This document shows positions 9,414 through 17,185 of a DNA stretch of 64,000 nt, in pieces. The notes beneath the pieces are model-generated. The model made no database searches, was not told where the DNA came from, and saw only the letters and a list, made by a program, of their open reading frames with translations. This DNA comes from Gammaproteobacteria bacterium (GTDB taxonomy: Bacteria; Pseudomonadota; Gammaproteobacteria; Burkholderiales; Gallionellaceae): positions 62,001 through 126,000 of the forward strand of contig JAHJBC010000008.1 of NCBI GenBank assembly GCA_018813765.1, in the 5' to 3' direction. Each line of letters starts with the position of its first letter. Within the stretch, counting starts at the first letter, position 1. A program made the translations under genes and the position numbers.

Positions 9414-11035
9414 ACCCGACGGCGCCCATGCTCACGGTGCGGCATGCGCAGGGCGAAGCGCAGATTCCCTGCCGCGCGGGCATGAAGCTGCACGAGCTGC
9501 TGCTGTCCGGCGGCTTTGCGGTGCAGTCGTCCTGCGGCGGCAATGGCAGTTGCGGCGAATGCCAGGTGCGTGTGGCGACCGCCGCCGCCATCCCGATCAC
9601 CGATGTCGAGCGTTTGCGCCTCACTGCGGCGCAATTGGACGACGGCATACGATTGGCCTGCCAGTTGACGCCGACCACAGATACCCAGGTCACACTGGTG
9701 CGGCCGGTGATGCAGATGGCGTGGCGCGCCCTGCGCGAGGACGAATACTGCAAGGTGGAACTGGCCGACAGCGCGCAGCCGACGGCCGTGCGCTTCGGTG
9801 TCGCCATCGACCTGGGCACCACGCATATCCGGATCACGCTGTGCGACCTGACGCGCGGTGTGCGCATCGCCGGACGTACCGGACTCAATCCGCAGGCCAG
9901 CTACGGCAGCGATGTGCTGACGCGCCTGATGGAGGCAGCCCATTCGACCGAGATCGCACGCCGGATCGGCGGTGTGTTGCAGCAGGCGATAGCGGAAGCA
10001 CTGGCGGAAATTTCCATGTCGGCGGCTGTCGATCTGCGCATGGTCGGCAAAGTGGCGCTGGTGGGCAATACCGCGATGCTCAGCCTGCTGGCGGGCAAGA
10101 ACCATGCGTTGTTGTTGCAGCCGGAGAACTGGACGCTCCGCATCGATTGCCAGCCTGATGATACGGGCTTATTGCGCGATGCCTGGGGGCTGGCGCACGA
10201 TGCCGATATCCGTTTCGTCGCGCCCCTGGGCGGCTTCATCGGCTCCGACCTGCTGGCCGGGCTTGTTGCGACCCGGCTCACCGAACGCCCTGCGGGTTCC
10301 CTGCTCATCGATTTCGGCACCAACTCGGAAATGGCATTGTGGGATGGAAGCATGTTGTATGTGACTTCGTCGGCCGGAGGCCCGGCCTTCGAAGGCAGCG
10401 GCATCAGTTGCGGCATGCCGGGCGAGAACGGGGCGATCTTCCGCCTGCAGCAGGATGGCAGCGGCTTTGCCCTTCGCGTGCTGGGCGATGCCGAGCCGCT
10501 CGGGGTATGCGGCTCCGGGCTGGTGGACGCAGTGGCCTGGCTGCTGCGCAACGGCAAGCTAGACCGGGTGGGCCGCTTCTGCGAAAGCGAGCGCAACGGC
10601 TTCGTGCTGCACGAGGGCGCACAGCACATTGCGCTGTTGCGCGGAGACATCGATGTGCTGCAGCGTGCCAAAGCGGCGATCGGCGGCGGGGTGGAATGGC
10701 TGTGCCGTCAGGCTGGCCTGCCTTTGTCTGCATTGCGCGAGGTTTATGCCTGCGGCGCGTTCGGGCATCTGCTCGATGTGGACAATGCGCGGCAGATCGG
10801 TCTGCTGCCGCCGGTCGGCACGCAGCAAGTGCGGCTGGAGAGCAATGCTGCGCTGGCCGGCTGCGAGATGCTGCTGATGTCCGCCGCGGCGGAAAGCGAA
10901 CTGGAGTGGTTGCGGGGGTGCAGTCGGGTCTTCAATCTGGCCGAGGATGCCGAGTTCGAGTCGCTGTTCGTGAACAATCTTTATCTGCAGCCCATGCAGA
11001 TATCGGAACCGGATCATCAGCCGGATCGGGGCTGA
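9410..11035 (+). CDS. RACo-type corrinoid activation protein (2Fe-2S ferredoxin plus ASKHA domain)
   Basis: 541 aa. The N-terminal plant-type 2Fe-2S domain has cysteines 42, 48, 51 and 84 (SCGGNGSCGEC ... LACQL). A linker and a large ASKHA ATPase-like domain (DUF4445 type) follow: VAIDLGTTHIRITLCDL near 130, then SLLIDFGTNSEMALW and GSGISCGMPGENGAI. This is the architecture of RACo/RamA-like reductive activators, which use ATP to reduce inactive Co(II) corrinoid back to Co(I) in methyltransferase systems. The next gene encodes a corrinoid protein, the expected partner. It overlaps the kinase upstream by four bases. Finding a corrinoid repair enzyme translationally coupled to a sensor kinase is unusual. 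Confidence 0.9.
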   Translation: MNPTAPMLTVRHAQGEAQIPCRAGMKLHELLLSGGFAVQSSCGGNGSCGECQVRVATAAAIPITDVERLRLTAAQLDDGIRLACQLTPTTDTQVTLVRPVMQMAWRALREDEYCKVELADSAQPTAVRFGVAIDLGTTHIRITLCDLTRGVRIAGRTGLNPQASYGSDVLTRLMEAAHSTEIARRIGGVLQQAIAEALAEISMSAAVDLRMVGKVALVGNTAMLSLLAGKNHALLLQPENWTLRIDCQPDDTGLLRDAWGLAHDADIRFVAPLGGFIGSDLLAGLVATRLTERPAGSLLIDFGTNSEMALWDGSMLYVTSSAGGPAFEGSGISCGMPGENGAIFRLQQDGSGFALRVLGDAEPLGVCGSGLVDAVAWLLRNGKLDRVGRFCESERNGFVLHEGAQHIALLRGDIDVLQRAKAAIGGGVEWLCRQAGLPLSALREVYACGAFGHLLDVDNARQIGLLPPVGTQQVRLESNAALAGCEMLLMSAAAESELEWLRGCSRVFNLAEDAEFESLFVNNLYLQPMQISEPDHQPDRG

Positions 11036-11050
11036 TAAAGGAGAAAAATC

Positions 11051-12742
11051 ATGCTGAATGAGATCATCAAGAACTACAACGCCGCCGTGCTGGACACGGA
11101 TCGGGCGCGCGCATTGCAGGTCGTGGCGGACGCGGTCAAGCAGGGCGTGAGCCCGGAAGACATCGTGTTCAAGGTGGTCATCCCCGGCATGGACATGATG
11201 GTGAAGGCGCTGGACGAGGGCTTCGACACCAATCTGGCGCAGCACTTCATGACCTCGCAGATCGCGGCGGATGTCACCGAAAAGATGTTGCTCCTGTTCA
11301 AAGCGCCGCCCAAGATCGTCGGCACCGTGGTGATCGGCACGGCCACGGGCGACCTGCACACGCTGGGCAAGCGCATCGTCATGGGCTGCCTCAAGGCGCA
11401 GATGATCGAGGTGATCGACCTGGGCGTGAACGTGTCGGCGGAAAAGTTCGTCGACGAGGCGGTGGCGCGCGGCGCGCAAGTCATCGGCATCTCGGCGATG
11501 ATGGTGCATACCGCGCGCGGCGAGAACGGCGCGCTCAAGGTGCGGCGCCTGCTGCACGAGCGCGGGCTGGAGCGCAAGATCAAGCTGGTGGTGGGCGGCG
11601 CGCCGTACCGCTACGACCCCAACCTGTACAAGCTGGTGCAGGCGGACGCCTGGGCCGAGAACGGCGTGACCGCTTCGCGCGTGATCATGGACTGCATCGC
11701 CGAGGTGAAGACCATCACCAGCATGGACCGGCTGGTCGCCGCCGCCAACGGCCGCATCCTCGACCACATCCCGGTGTTCTGCAACCTGCTCGACCAGGGC
11801 GCGCGCGAACTGGGCATGTCCATCGAGGAATATTTCTCCAACGGCGACAACGTGGCCGAGGCGCAGTTGCGCATGCTGAAGAAGTTCGGCCACGACAATG
11901 TGTGGAGCCTGTTCTACGTGGGCAAGGAGGCCGAACTGTTAGGCTGCAAAAAGATCCGCTTCGCCGAGGACGGCCCGCCCAACGTCGAGGACTATGTCAT
12001 CAAGAGCTACGACGACATCGTCAAGTTGCAGGTCCCGGACGATATCACCAGCCATCCGGCGTTCGCCGAGAACGCGAAGTGCCTGGCGCGGCTGAAACGC
12101 GAAGTGGGCGGCAAGGTGCCGATCTGCGCCTATCTCACCGCCTCGATGTCGCTGCCCGCGCTGTTGATGGGCATGGAGAAGTGGCTGGAACTGCTGATGA
12201 TCGGCGACCCGGCGATGCGCGACCTGCTGCTGGAAAAATGTTCAGACTTCTTCCGCAAGGAGATCGCCGCCTATCGCCAGGCTGGGGCCGATGTGCTGGT
12301 GTATGCCGACCCCTACGGTTCGACCGACATCGTGCCGATGAAATTGTTCAAGGAGCTGTCGCTCAAGTGGATCAAGCGCGACCTCGAACCGGGCGGGCTG
12401 AACGGCGTGGTGTATTACGTCGGCGGCGCGCGGCTCAATACGGTGGCCGACGAGGTGATCCGCGAGGTGGGCATCTCGGTGTTCTATCCCAGCCCGATGG
12501 AAGACATCGCCGAGTCGATGCGCATCATCAAAGAGCGCGCGCTGTGCGCCGCGGTGATCAACGACATCAAATTGCTGGACTGGACGCCGGATGAGGTGCG
12601 CGCCGAAGTGAAGCGCATCGTGCAGAGCGGGCTGGGCGTGGGGAAAAAATTGTTCTTCGGCACTGTGGTGATGCCCTACGGTATCCCCGAGGCGAACATC
12701 AAGGCGATGATCGATGCCGCCAAGGAATATGGCCGGGCCTGA
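11051..12742 (+). CDS. Fused corrinoid protein / UroD-like methyltransferase
   Basis: 563 aa, with a strong AAAGGAG site before the ATG. The N-terminal 210 residues are a corrinoid-binding module: a helical cap (1-90), then GTATGDLHTLGKRIV with the DxHxxG cobalt-ligand motif (Asp101, His103, Gly106) and VSAMMVH-like strands. Residues about 225-563 resemble the uroporphyrinogen decarboxylase-like methyltransferase family (MtaA/MtbA/CmuA type). Comparable corrinoid-UroD fusions occur in methylotrophic archaea and bacteria. By eye, the HxC zinc-ligand motif of MtaA/MtbA appears replaced (VVYYVGGARLN where LHICG would stand), so thiol methylation is doubtful. It could move methyl groups between a substrate and tetrahydrofolate or act as a sensor. 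RACo and DUF1638 genes flank it. Confidence 0.88.
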   Translation: MLNEIIKNYNAAVLDTDRARALQVVADAVKQGVSPEDIVFKVVIPGMDMMVKALDEGFDTNLAQHFMTSQIAADVTEKMLLLFKAPPKIVGTVVIGTATGDLHTLGKRIVMGCLKAQMIEVIDLGVNVSAEKFVDEAVARGAQVIGISAMMVHTARGENGALKVRRLLHERGLERKIKLVVGGAPYRYDPNLYKLVQADAWAENGVTASRVIMDCIAEVKTITSMDRLVAAANGRILDHIPVFCNLLDQGARELGMSIEEYFSNGDNVAEAQLRMLKKFGHDNVWSLFYVGKEAELLGCKKIRFAEDGPPNVEDYVIKSYDDIVKLQVPDDITSHPAFAENAKCLARLKREVGGKVPICAYLTASMSLPALLMGMEKWLELLMIGDPAMRDLLLEKCSDFFRKEIAAYRQAGADVLVYADPYGSTDIVPMKLFKELSLKWIKRDLEPGGLNGVVYYVGGARLNTVADEVIREVGISVFYPSPMEDIAESMRIIKERALCAAVINDIKLLDWTPDEVRAEVKRIVQSGLGVGKKLFFGTVVMPYGIPEANIKAMIDAAKEYGRA

Positions 12743-12755
12743 CCCGGAAATGATC

Positions 12756-13349
12756 ATGAGTGGAACGAACTGCATGCTGCTGGGTTGCGGGATATTGCGC
12801 AAGGAGGTCGAGTACCTCATCCGCAAGAACGGCTGGTCGCTCGACACCGACTGGCTGGACTCGGCCCTGCACATCGACCTCGAAGCTCTGGCAGCGGCAT
12901 TGCAGAGCGGCATCCAGCGTAACCGCGGGCGCGAGGTCGTGGTGCTCTACGGCTGCTGCCATCCACGCATGGACGACATGCTGACCGATGCGCAACTGAT
13001 CCGCACCCAGGGACAGAACTGTGTGGAGATACTGCTGGGCCACGAAACCTTCATGCGCGAACTGGAGGCGGGTACCTTCTTCCTGCTGGAAGACTGGGCG
13101 CTACGCTGGGACGAGGTCATCGGCAAGACCTTCGGCGGCAAGCCCGAGGTGGTGAAGGAGATCTTCGCGCTGACCAGCACCTCGCTGCTGTGCCTGCGCA
13201 CACCCTGCTCGGGCGACTACACGCAGGCAGCGAACGCGGCGGGCGAGAAGGTAGGGCTGCCGGTGCGCTGGATGGATGTGGGGCTGGAACATCTGGAAGC
13301 GGTGCTGAAGCAGGCCATGCAACAGGCCCGGACGGGAACGACGAGATGA
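12756..13349 (+). CDS. DUF1638 family protein linked to corrinoid methyltransferase
   Basis: 197 aa from the ATG at 12756; an ATG two codons earlier (12750) is equally possible, and the ribosome site is weak (CCGGA). No signal peptide or membrane segment. The sequence has the DUF1638 look: GCGILRKEVEYLI at the start, VVLYGCCHPRMDDML centrally, and EDWALRWDEVIGKTFG. Conserved cysteines in GCG and YGCCHP could bind metal. Family members commonly sit beside corrinoid methyltransferases and their activators, but no biochemical role is established that I can name. It follows the methyltransferase by 13 bases and its end overlaps the next kinase start by four bases, so it belongs to the same transcript. 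Confidence 0.8.
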   Translation: MSGTNCMLLGCGILRKEVEYLIRKNGWSLDTDWLDSALHIDLEALAAALQSGIQRNRGREVVVLYGCCHPRMDDMLTDAQLIRTQGQNCVEILLGHETFMRELEAGTFFLLEDWALRWDEVIGKTFGGKPEVVKEIFALTSTSLLCLRTPCSGDYTQAANAAGEKVGLPVRWMDVGLEHLEAVLKQAMQQARTGTTR

Positions 13350-15631
13350 ACGAGAGTCTGATGCAGTCGCACGCGTATTGCTTCCCCTGTGAGCCTTGGC
13401 TCACGGCTGCGCTGCTGCTCGGCAATCTGCTGATCGTGCTGGCCTACTTCAGCATCCCGCTGGCGATCCTGCGCTTCATCAGCAAGCGTCGCGACATCGA
13501 TTACCGTTATCTGCACTGGCTGTTCGCCGCCTTCATCGTGAGCTGCGGCATCACCCACCTGCTACATCTGGTCGCGCTATGGTATCCGGTGCCCTACCTG
13601 GAAGCGGCGATGGATCTGATGACCGGGATCATTTCGCTGGTTGCGGCGGTCGCGATCTGGAAGCTGCTGCCCGTGTTCATCGCCATGCCCAGCACGCACC
13701 AGTTGCAGGCTGCCAGGGAGCTGCTGCTGCATACCAACGAGGCGCTGACCGAGTCGGAAGCTCAGTTGCATGCGCTCGGCGACAACCTGCCCGACAGTTA
13801 TCTCTACCAATACACGCTCGATGGCGACAAGCCGCGTTTCCTCTACATCAGTTCCGGGGTGGAGCGGGTGCACGGTCTCAAGGTGGGCGATGTCCTGCGG
13901 GACGCCATGGCCCTGCTGGGGCGGGTGGACCCGGACCAGATCGAGGCTTACTTTACCCTGCAGGTGGCAAGCCAGCGCGATCTCGGCGACTTCGAGATGG
14001 AGATACATGTGCAAAGTGTTTCGGGCGAGTGGCGCTGGATGCAACTGAAGTCGCACCCGCAACAGGGCAAGGATGGCAAGGTCATCTGGAACGGCGTGGC
14101 GACCGATGTCACCGACCGCCACCTGCTACAGACCGAGATCAACCGCCTGGCGCAGGCGATCGAGCAGAACCCGACCGGCGTGCTGATCACCGACCTGCAG
14201 GGTACCTTGTTGTTCATGAACCAGGCCAGCACCCGCATCTGCGGATACCAGTTCGCCGACCTTTACGGCAGGGCGCAGTCGCTGCGCGAGATCATCTCGA
14301 CCGAGATGAGCGATGCGGAATACGCGCTGGTCGAGGAGCGTCTGCACGCGGGCAATTCCTGGAGCGGGGTGATGCGCAATCGCCACCGCAGCGGGCGTCT
14401 GTACTGGGAGCAGGTCACCGTCGCGCCGCTGTACGACGACAATGGCAAGGTGACGAATTATTTGTTCCTGCGCGCGGACGTCACCGGGCAGAAGGAGGCG
14501 GAAACCACCCGCACCCAGTTGGCCGCCATCGTCGAGTCGTCCAGCGACGCCATCATCGGCAAGACCACGGATGGCATCATCACCCACTGGAACAAGGGGG
14601 CCGAGCGGATCTACGGCTATGCCGCCGAAGAGGTCATCGGCAAGTCGATCACCCTGCTGGCGGCGCGGCGCTACCACGCGGAAATTTCCGAATTCCTGCA
14701 AACGGTGGGCAAGGGCGGGACTGTCGAGAATCACGAGACGGAAAGAATCCGCAAGGATGGCGCACTTATTCATGTTGCGCTGGCCATCTCGCCCATCAAG
14801 GATGCTGCCGGCAGGGTTGTCGGCATCTCCACCATTGCGCGCGACATCACCGAGCGGAAACGCGCCGAGGAAGAGATATTCAAGCTCAATCTTGAACTGG
14901 AACGGCGTGTGACCGAGCGCACTGCGCAACTTGAGGCGGCCAACAAGGAACTGGAGGCCTTCTCCTACTCGGTGTCGCACGATCTGCGCACGCCGCTGCG
15001 TGCCATCGACGGTTTTTCCAAGATATTGCTCGACGGCTATGCCGACAAAGTGGACGAGGAGGGCAAGCGATTGCTGCGGGTGGTGCGCAACAACACCGGC
15101 CGCATGGAGCATCTGATCGACGACATACTGCAATTCTCCCGCACCGGCCGTGTGGGACTGAGCTTCGCGACCGTCGACATGGAGCAACTGGCGCGCGGCG
15201 TCGTCGCCGAACTCAAGGCCGCCGATCCGGCGGGCAAGGCGCAGATCGAGATCGGGGCCCTTCCGCCAGCGCGCGGCGACAGCGCCATGATGCGTCAGGT
15301 ATTCGTCAACCTGCTGGCCAATGCCATCAAGTTCAGCCGCGAGCGCGAGTCGCCGCTGGTCGAGGTGGGAGCGGAGGTAAAAAGCGGCGAGACGGTCTAT
15401 CATGTGAGGGACAACGGTGTCGGTTTCGACATGCGCTTTGCGGACAAGCTGTTCGGCGTGTTCCAGCGCCTGCACAGCGTGAGCGAGTTCGAGGGAACGG
15501 GAATCGGTCTGGCCATCGTCAACCGCATCGTCACGCGTCATGGCGGGCGGGTGTGGGCCGAGGGCAAGGTCAACGAGGGGGCAACCATATTTTTCTCGTT
15601 GCCGAGGGGTGAAGAAAATGGCAAGGCGTGA
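13346..15631 (+). CDS. Ethylene-receptor-like (ETR1-type) membrane domain, multi-PAS histidine kinase
   Basis: 761 aa. The start is the ATG overlapping the DUF1638 stop; an extension to 13190 lies inside that gene. The first 110 residues form three membrane helices very like the ethylene-binding domain of plant ETR1 and cyanobacterial homologues: AYFSIP at 33-38, then FIVSCGITHLLHL with Cys67 and His71 at the spacing of the ETR1 copper ligands Cys65/His69. Two N-terminal cysteines (12 and 15) recall the ETR1 dimer disulfides. The position of ETR1 Asp25 is Asn27 here. Then come a PAS_3-like domain (about 135-260), PAS (270-385), PAS (390-505), coiled coil, HisKA (His545, [17 protein letters not shown]) and HATPase_c. 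It likely senses a small molecule through bound Cu(I); whether that is ethylene is open. Confidence 0.9.
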   Translation: MNESLMQSHAYCFPCEPWLTAALLLGNLLIVLAYFSIPLAILRFISKRRDIDYRYLHWLFAAFIVSCGITHLLHLVALWYPVPYLEAAMDLMTGIISLVAAVAIWKLLPVFIAMPSTHQLQAARELLLHTNEALTESEAQLHALGDNLPDSYLYQYTLDGDKPRFLYISSGVERVHGLKVGDVLRDAMALLGRVDPDQIEAYFTLQVASQRDLGDFEMEIHVQSVSGEWRWMQLKSHPQQGKDGKVIWNGVATDVTDRHLLQTEINRLAQAIEQNPTGVLITDLQGTLLFMNQASTRICGYQFADLYGRAQSLREIISTEMSDAEYALVEERLHAGNSWSGVMRNRHRSGRLYWEQVTVAPLYDDNGKVTNYLFLRADVTGQKEAETTRTQLAAIVESSSDAIIGKTTDGIITHWNKGAERIYGYAAEEVIGKSITLLAARRYHAEISEFLQTVGKGGTVENHETERIRKDGALIHVALAISPIKDAAGRVVGISTIARDITERKRAEEEIFKLNLELERRVTERTAQLEAANKELEAFSYSVSHDLRTPLRAIDGFSKILLDGYADKVDEEGKRLLRVVRNNTGRMEHLIDDILQFSRTGRVGLSFATVDMEQLARGVVAELKAADPAGKAQIEIGALPPARGDSAMMRQVFVNLLANAIKFSRERESPLVEVGAEVKSGETVYHVRDNGVGFDMRFADKLFGVFQRLHSVSEFEGTGIGLAIVNRIVTRHGGRVWAEGKVNEGATIFFSLPRGEENGKA

Positions 15632-15667
15632 TTTGTGGTCATTTGGCGGAACGGCGAGGGAGTGAAC

Positions 15668-16735
15668 ATGATTGTCGGCATCCTTGGTCTTTCCATCGCC
15701 CTGCAGTTCATTGCGGCGGTCATGGCTTTCCGGCTTATCCGGCTGACGGGTGAACGCTGGGCCTGGGGGTTCATTGCTGCCGCAATAATGCTGATGACGA
15801 TAAGGCGCAGCATTTCGTTGTTTCACATGGTTGTGAATGGCAATTCCTACAAGGCGGATGTCATCGCTGAAGTCGTTGCTCTGGTGATATCTATACTGAT
15901 GGTCATCGGGATTGCGCGCATTGCTCCGGTGTTCCGCTCCGTCAGGCAGGCGAAAGAAGATGCGCAACTGGCGGAGAAAGAGGTGCGCACCCTGAAAGAA
16001 AAACTGGAGGCGCGGGTGACCGAGCGCACCTCGCAACTGGAAGCGGCCAACAAGGAACTGGAAGCGTTTTCCTATTCCGTATCGCACGACCTGCGTTCGC
16101 CGCTGCGTGCCATCGATGGCTTCTCCAGCATCCTGCTGGAAAACTACTCTGCCAAACTGGACGACGAGGGCAAACGTCTGCTCGGCGTGGTGCGCGACAA
16201 CACTAGTCACATGGGGCAACTCATAGACGACATACTGCAGTTTTCCCGCACCGGCCGGGCAGAATTGGCCTCCGTTGTGGTCGACATGGACAGACTGGTC
16301 CGCGATGTGCTGCACGAGCTCAGACACTTGACGATGGGCAGTACACTACAGGTAGAGATCGGACACCTGCCTGCGGTCAGGGGCGACAGCGCCATGCTGC
16401 GCCAGGTATTCGTCAACCTGCTGACCAATGCCATCAAATTCAGCCGTACCCGCGATACGCCCCGGATTGGAATAGGGGCTGAAGTCAAGGAACGCGAGAC
16501 CGTCTATTATGTGAAGGACAACGGCGTCGGCTTCGACTTGCAGCATTCCGACAAGATGTTCGGCGCTTTCGAGCGTTTGAACAATGTGAATGAATTCGAA
16601 GGAACCGGTATCGGCCTGGCCATCGTCAAACGCATCGTCACGCGTCATGGCGGGCGGGTGTGGGCCGAGGGCAAGGTCAACGAAGGTGCAACGATCTATT
16701 TCGCTTTACCAAACAAGGAGAACGACCATGAATGA
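15668..16735 (+). CDS. Short membrane-bound histidine kinase
   Basis: 355 aa from the ATG at 15668, which has a good GAGGGAG site; an upstream GTG at 15635 is less likely. About three hydrophobic segments fill residues 1-100 ([52 protein letters not shown]), with no recognisable periplasmic or PAS domain. A coiled coil leads to HisKA (His140, [17 protein letters not shown]) and HATPase_c. Here the usual FGVFQRLH stretch has become FGAFERLN. A 53-base run near the 3' end (16631-16683) is identical to the preceding kinase, suggesting recent duplication or gene conversion. The stop lies eight bases inside the following response regulator. Confidence 0.9.
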   Translation: MIVGILGLSIALQFIAAVMAFRLIRLTGERWAWGFIAAAIMLMTIRRSISLFHMVVNGNSYKADVIAEVVALVISILMVIGIARIAPVFRSVRQAKEDAQLAEKEVRTLKEKLEARVTERTSQLEAANKELEAFSYSVSHDLRSPLRAIDGFSSILLENYSAKLDDEGKRLLGVVRDNTSHMGQLIDDILQFSRTGRAELASVVVDMDRLVRDVLHELRHLTMGSTLQVEIGHLPAVRGDSAMLRQVFVNLLTNAIKFSRTRDTPRIGIGAEVKERETVYYVKDNGVGFDLQHSDKMFGAFERLNNVNEFEGTGIGLAIVKRIVTRHGGRVWAEGKVNEGATIYFALPNKENDHE

Positions 16736-17183
16736 AGATACGAAGGAAGTCGAGATTCTGCTGGTGGAAGACAACCCGACCGATGCCGAGCTGTGCATCC
16801 GGGCGCTGAAGAAGAACAACCTGGCCAACAAGCTGGTGTGGGTCAAGGACGGGGCGGAGGCGCTGGATTTCCTGTTTGCAACCGGGCCTTTTGCCGACCG
16901 CGACGTGTCCTGTCCGCCCAAGGTTGTGTTGCTCGACCTGCGCCTGCCCAAGGTGGATGGCATGGAGGTGCTGCGCAAGGTCAAGGCGGATGAGCGCACC
17001 CGCCCCATTCCGGTGGTGGTGCTGACTTCGTCCAAGGAAGACCGCGATGTGGCGGAGAGTTACAAGCTCGGAGTCAACAGTTATATCAGCAAGCCGGTGG
17101 AGTTTGATGCTTTTGCGAAGACAGTCTCCGAACTCGGGCTATACTGGCTGCTGGTGAACCGCCCACCGGTGACGACGAGGTAA
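16728..17183 (+). CDS. Rcp1-like single-domain response regulator
   Basis: 151 aa, starting at the ATG overlapping the kinase stop, with AAGGAG eight bases upstream. It is a receiver domain only: acidic pocket [12 protein letters not shown], phospho-acceptor Asp70 in [13 protein letters not shown], switch Thr/Ser in [10 protein letters not shown], and Lys in YISKPVEF. The extended loop after helix 1 ([14 protein letters not shown]) and the short C-terminal extension are typical of the Rcp1 group, which partners phytochrome-type kinases with the same DLRxPLRAI transmitter as the kinases upstream. It is the only stand-alone regulator in the block and so may collect phosphate from all of them. 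Output is presumably by protein contact or phosphotransfer. Confidence 0.93.
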   Translation: MNEDTKEVEILLVEDNPTDAELCIRALKKNNLANKLVWVKDGAEALDFLFATGPFADRDVSCPPKVVLLDLRLPKVDGMEVLRKVKADERTRPIPVVVLTSSKEDRDVAESYKLGVNSYISKPVEFDAFAKTVSELGLYWLLVNRPPVTTR

Positions 17184-17185
17184 AC

